From the NCBI GenBank assembly GCA_003194525.1, contig NBIV01000055.1, positions 248,001-312,000 on the forward strand: DNA of 64,000 bases. Reading direction: 5' to 3'. This DNA is from Gracilariopsis chorda (Eukaryota; Rhodophyta; Florideophyceae; Gracilariales; Gracilariaceae). The notes beneath the pieces were generated by a model. That model ran no database searches. It worked only from the letters and a program-made list of their open reading frames with translations, and was not told the DNA's origin. The position numbers and the translations under genes were made by a program. Below, piece by piece: positions 60,206-64,000 of the stretch (position 1 is the first letter of the stretch; each line of letters starts with the position of its first letter).

Positions 60206-60984
60206 TGTTGGCAGTAGTACCTGTGCTGTCACTGAAAACCAAATGTTCCGGGGAGCATGGGCTGTTTTGGAGGGTACCTCTACAAAAGCGCATATGCGCG
60301 TGTGCGCGAACCCAACGTGAAACTGGCTTCTGATTGGCTACTGCAAATGTACATATGCAAAGTGGTGCGTACAAGTGGTATGGCATAACTGGATCGGTTG
60401 GACACACCCACGTGTCCAGCTACTACAGTGGTCACAGTGTACGTTGTGTGCAGGGGATACTGGTGAAATGGTTGACACCTGGTACAAGTGGTACAGCAGT
60501 GGTTGGTAGAATGGTAAGGTGCGCATACACTGTCAACAGGTTTACACATGCACGGGTATATTGATGACGTGGGTGTTGTGTGCATTGCCACTTGATGACA
60601 TGTCACTAACACCACAGGTTACGTGCCGACTTACCGTGACGTGTTGACTTACCGTGATGTGTTGGCATGTGCTGGCGTGTGTTGGAATCGTGAATTTGTG
60701 CCTTCTCATGGTCATGTGTATGCACGTAACTATTACAGAACATTGGTGCGTTGGTGTGCGTTGGTGTAATGAGGTTGTGCTGAGCTGGCTATGTCATGTT
60801 AGATGATGATTGGTAGTATTGAGTGTCCCTGCTTAGTGGTTTAGGTTTTACTTGTAGTTGGTGTTCCCGCGCAATTCGAGTTTAGAGTGGTATATAAGAT
60901 GTGCCTGAAGGACCTCCAAGTAAATCCAAGCTAGAGCTGGCGAACTTCCCTTCCATCCCCTCAATTTCCTTACAACTTTCAACA
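60206..60984 (+). repeat. Copia-A 3' LTR, unit 4
   Basis: 779 bp. Carries most 3'-LTR-type variants of the array, but near 60,850-60,865 it matches unit 1 and the inverted copy. Confidence 0.95.
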
Positions 60985-61956
60985 GGGCTTGAGAACACAC
61001 GCATTTGCCCTTTTGTCGAGCAGGTCAAAAAAACAGCGCTGCGTTATATGAAACTTTGATTACAAGTGTTGCACCATGATGTCGCAGGACTACCAGGCAC
61101 TCGACTATGTGCTAACATCAACACTCTTCCTCGAGTTCCTGGGTCAGACCAACTTTATCCATGACCAATTGCGTCATAGCAGGACTAAGTGGCTTAGTGA
61201 GTATGTCAGAATCATGGTCCTCACTTGCCACATATTCCACGCTTATGACCTTGCTTTTGACCAAGTCCCGGATAAAGTGTATCTTCACGTCAATGTGTTT
61301 GGCACGTCCAGAGGGGCAACGCTTACCAATGGCCCAGTCAATCGCACATTGATTATCTGAGCGTAGTGGAGTACTGTCATTAACCGGGATCCCAGATTCC
61401 TCAAGTACTCGAGATATCCACATTAGCTCTTGACTTGCCATCACTAATGCGTAGTACTCAGACTCGGCTGTAGACAATGCCAACGACGCCTGCTTACGGG
61501 CACTGTAGAAACAAACACATGAATGACCCAAGTTTGATCATAAAGCCAGACAAAGACTTGAGATCCGTGGTGTCGCCTTCGTAATCAGAGTGCACATAAC
61601 CATTCAGCAGCAGGTTCCCAGGGTGATAAACATGTCCATGGTGAGTAGTCCCACGTATATACCTTAGCACGCCCTTCACCGCTCGATGAAAATACCGATT
61701 TGGTGCTTTCTGAAAGCGTGCTAGGATAAGTACAGGTGCCAATATGTCCAAACGCGTTCGTAATGCCAGGTACAGCAGAGACCCGATCATCTGCTGATAC
61801 AACTGGACTTCAAATGGGGACTTGTCCTCCTCCGCATCAAGCTAGGAAAAGAAGGATTCCACCATTAGGCTTCATGCAGGCTTGCTACATTCCAGTCCAA
61901 ACCGACGTAACATTCCACTGACATACAACGGCTGTGCTAGTTTCACACCTAACAGT
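60985..61956 (-). mobile_element. X block 4, interrupted by an inverted Copia-A
   Basis: First 972 bp of the X block, ending at TAACAGT where blocks 1-3 continue with TAGCCATTGG. It differs from the other blocks at more positions (about six or seven) than they differ among themselves. Confidence 0.9.
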
Positions 61957-62735
61957 TGTTGAAAGTTGAAAGGAAGTTGAGGGGATGGAAGGGAAGTTCG
62001 CCAGCTCTAGCTTGGATTTACTTGGAGGTCCTTCAGGCACATCTTATATACCACTCTAAACTCGAATTGCGCGGGAACACCAACTACAAGTAAAACCTAA
62101 ACCACTAAGCAGGGACACTCAATACTACCAATCATCATCTAACATGACATAGCCAGCTCAGCACAACCTCATTACACCAACGCACACCAACGCACCAACG
62201 TTCCGTAATAGTTACGTGCATACACATGACCATGACAAGGCACAAATTCACGACTCCAACACACGCCAGCACATGCCAACACATCACGGTAAGTCAACAC
62301 GTCACGGTAAGTCGGCACGTAACCTGTGGTGTTAGTGACATGTCATCAAGTGGCAATGCACACAACACCCACGTCATCAATATACCCGTGCATGTGTAAA
62401 CCTGTTGACAGTGCATGCGCACCTTACCATTGTACCAACCACTGCTGTACCACTTGTACCAGGTGTCAACCACTTCATCAGTATCCCCTGCACACAACGT
62501 ACACTGTGACCACTGTAGTAGCTGGACACGTGGGTGTGTCCAACCGATCCAGTTATGCCATACCACTTGTACGCACCACTTTGCATATGTACATTTGCAG
62601 TAGCCAATCAGAAGCCAGTTTCACGTTGGGTTCGCGCACACGCGCATATGCGCTTTTGTAGAGGTACCCTCCAAAACAGCCCATGCTCCCCGGAACATTT
62701 GGTTTTCAGTGACAGCACAGGTACTACTGCCAACA
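61957..62735 (-). repeat. 3' LTR of the inverted Copia-A copy
   Basis: 779 bp, TGTTGAAAG...TGCCAACA on the plus strand, the exact reverse of the array LTR termini. The 5 bp before it (ACAGT, 61,952-61,956) are the expected target-site duplication. Confidence 0.95.
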
Positions 62736-64000
62736 CCCCCCCTCTGTCACTGACTTCAAAGGTCTAAGGGGAGCAAGCCACAGTCACCGCGGAACTTTGC
62801 CAGCTTAACTCGACCGAGCGCTTTCGTCAGCATATCGGCAACCATGTCTTCCGTGGAACAGTACTGCAACTGGACGGCTTTGTCGCGTAGAGCCTCTCTG
62901 GTGAAGTGAAAGCGAATATCAATGTGCTTAGTACGCTTGTTCACAACTCCATTTCGAGCAAGGTCGATGCAACCTTGGTTGTCCACGTACACAGTTGTGG
63001 GCTCAACCATTAGCGTCACTGACTCATCCACGTGTAGTCCACTTGCGTTGCCAATGCCACTCCACAGTCGTCTCAGCCAGATCGCTTCCTTCGTCCCACT
63101 GCACAGACTCACATACTCAGCCTCAGCGCTAGACAATGCAACTACTTCCTGTTGGCGCGAGCTCCAAGACACAGGAGCACCGCACATCATGAACACATAC
63201 CCACTGGTGGACTTGCGATTGGATGTATCACCTGCCCAGTCAGAGTCTACGTATCCATACAGCTGAGTATCAGTCGTGGTGCCATAAGTAAGTCCGAGGG
63301 AGCGAGTGCCATTGAGGTAACGCAGAACACGCTTGACCGCTTTCCAATGAGTCTCTTCAGGTTTCTCGACATACTTGGCTAGCTTGGACACTGCAAACGA
63401 GATGTACGGTCGAGTGCCAACAGAGAGATACATCAGACAACCGATCACCTGGCGATACGGGATGTTCGTCAGATGCTCTTCTACCTTAGTGAGGTCAGCA
63501 CCGGAGTCCATGGGAGTGTCCATTGGTTTGCACTGCAACATGCCAAAACGTTCTAAGACCTTACGCGTGTATGCAGACTGTGTCAGGTACAGCTGTCTTT
63601 TGGATCGATCACGATGGATCTCGAACCCAAGTACCATGCGCGCTTCACTGAGATCCTTCATCTGAAAACGTTTTGACAGTTCACGCTTTACGCGATTCAT
63701 TGTCTCCATACTTGGACTTGCAATGAGCAATTCGTCCACATAAAGAGCAATGATCACAAGCGCTCCCAGTACCTCTCCGGTGTAGACGCACTCGTCTGCG
63801 AGGTTTGGCTTCAGACCCATCCAACCAACGAGGAACAAGTACATCTTTGCAAACCACTGCCTTGATGCCTGTCGTAGCCCATAGATGGCTTTCTTGAGAA
63901 GGCATACCAAGTCCTCGTTCCCAGGTTTGATGAATCCGTCCGGCTGCTCCATGTACACAGTCTCTTCCAGGTCGCCATTCAAGAATGCAGTCTTCACATC
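61957..64000 (-). mobile_element. Inverted Copia-A copy, 3' part, runs off the right edge
   Basis: Reverse orientation: 3' LTR 61,957-62,735, polypurine tract 62,736-62,745, then RNase H and RT on the minus strand to the window end (LSSAEAEYVSL, TAFLNGDL near 63,980). The visible RT-RNase H stretch looks whole. Its LTR has a mixture of the variants found in array 5' and 3' LTRs, so it is a separate insertion and not an inverted unit. Confidence 0.92.

Larger units (their letters stand above)
54162..60984 (+). mobile_element. Copia-A unit 4: Ty1/Copia fossil
   Basis: LTR 54,162-54,940, body 54,941-60,205 with gag beginning at 56,159, LTR 60,206-60,984. The body is one base shorter than in unit 3. 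It is broken as in units 2-3. Its last 120 or so body bases and part of its 3' LTR carry variants seen in the inverted copy at 62-64 kb rather than in units 2-3. Confidence 0.93.
29954..61956 (+). repeat. Tandem macrosatellite: four 8.07-kb composite retroelement units
   Basis: Units start at 29,954, 38,020, 46,091 and 54,162 (lengths 8,066, 8,071, 8,071 and a fourth cut at 61,956). Each is LTR, Copia-A body, LTR, X block. The X-to-LTR junction (CCAGATG then TGTTGG) is identical at 38,020, 46,091 and 54,162. The LTR-to-X junction (CAACA then GGGCTTGAG) is identical at 36,773, 44,844, 52,915 and 60,985. Units 2, 3 and 4 differ from one another by only scattered bases. Confidence 0.95.

Overview
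This is eukaryotic, transposon-dominated DNA with no recognisable host gene. What can be recognised is Ty1/Copia LTR retrotransposon sequence of at least two related lineages (called here Copia-A, the 30-64 kb family, and Copia-B/C), a Helitron, and decayed transposases of the pogo, PIF/Harbinger and another DDE-like type. Intron-poor coding, a half-tRNA(iMet) primer site and this mixture of element families would suit an alga or an oomycete-like protist. A red alga is my guess, but nothing in the window fixes the species.

Layout. 1-1.2 kb: a decayed minus-strand gene of unknown function with an acidic/serine-rich middle. 3.5-6.9 kb: a minus-strand, frameshifted transposase-like gene with a possible nuclease tail. 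10.0-11.1 kb: a pogo/Tigger-type transposase relic (minus). 11.9-13.1 kb: a PIF/Harbinger transposase relic (plus), facing a Myb/SANT-like gene fragment (14.0-14.3 kb, minus), which may be the two genes of one Harbinger element. 14.5-23.1 kb: Copia fossils in both orientations (Copia-B 15.2-21.0 kb minus, Copia-C 21.0-22.5 kb minus, LTR relatives around them). 23.1-27.9 kb: a broken Helitron Rep-helicase gene (minus). 28.1-28.8 kb: TACGTA-rich DNA and a 68-bp minisatellite with exact spacing. 29.0-29.3 kb: a 114-codon orphan ORF. 29.4-29.95 kb: an older Copia LTR end and leader.

29,954-61,956 is the dominant structure: four head-to-tail copies of an 8.07-kb unit. Each unit is LTR - Copia-A body - LTR - a 1,247-bp chimeric block (X) holding a minus-strand Copia-B-like RT/RNase H fragment. 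The same junctions recur in every unit, and equivalent positions in different units are far more alike than the two LTRs inside one unit. The array therefore grew by DNA duplication of an already dead element, not by repeated retrotransposition. The fourth X block is cut at 61,956 by an inverted Copia-A copy that runs off the right edge and looks whole over the visible part. It creates a >2-kb inverted repeat with unit 4.

The genes here do not work together as a pathway; the window is a graveyard and amplification site. The most informative points are the composite macrosatellite, the anticodon-arm tRNA primer site, the antisense-conserved block in the retroelement leader, and the decayed transposases that can be read only by tolerating stops.
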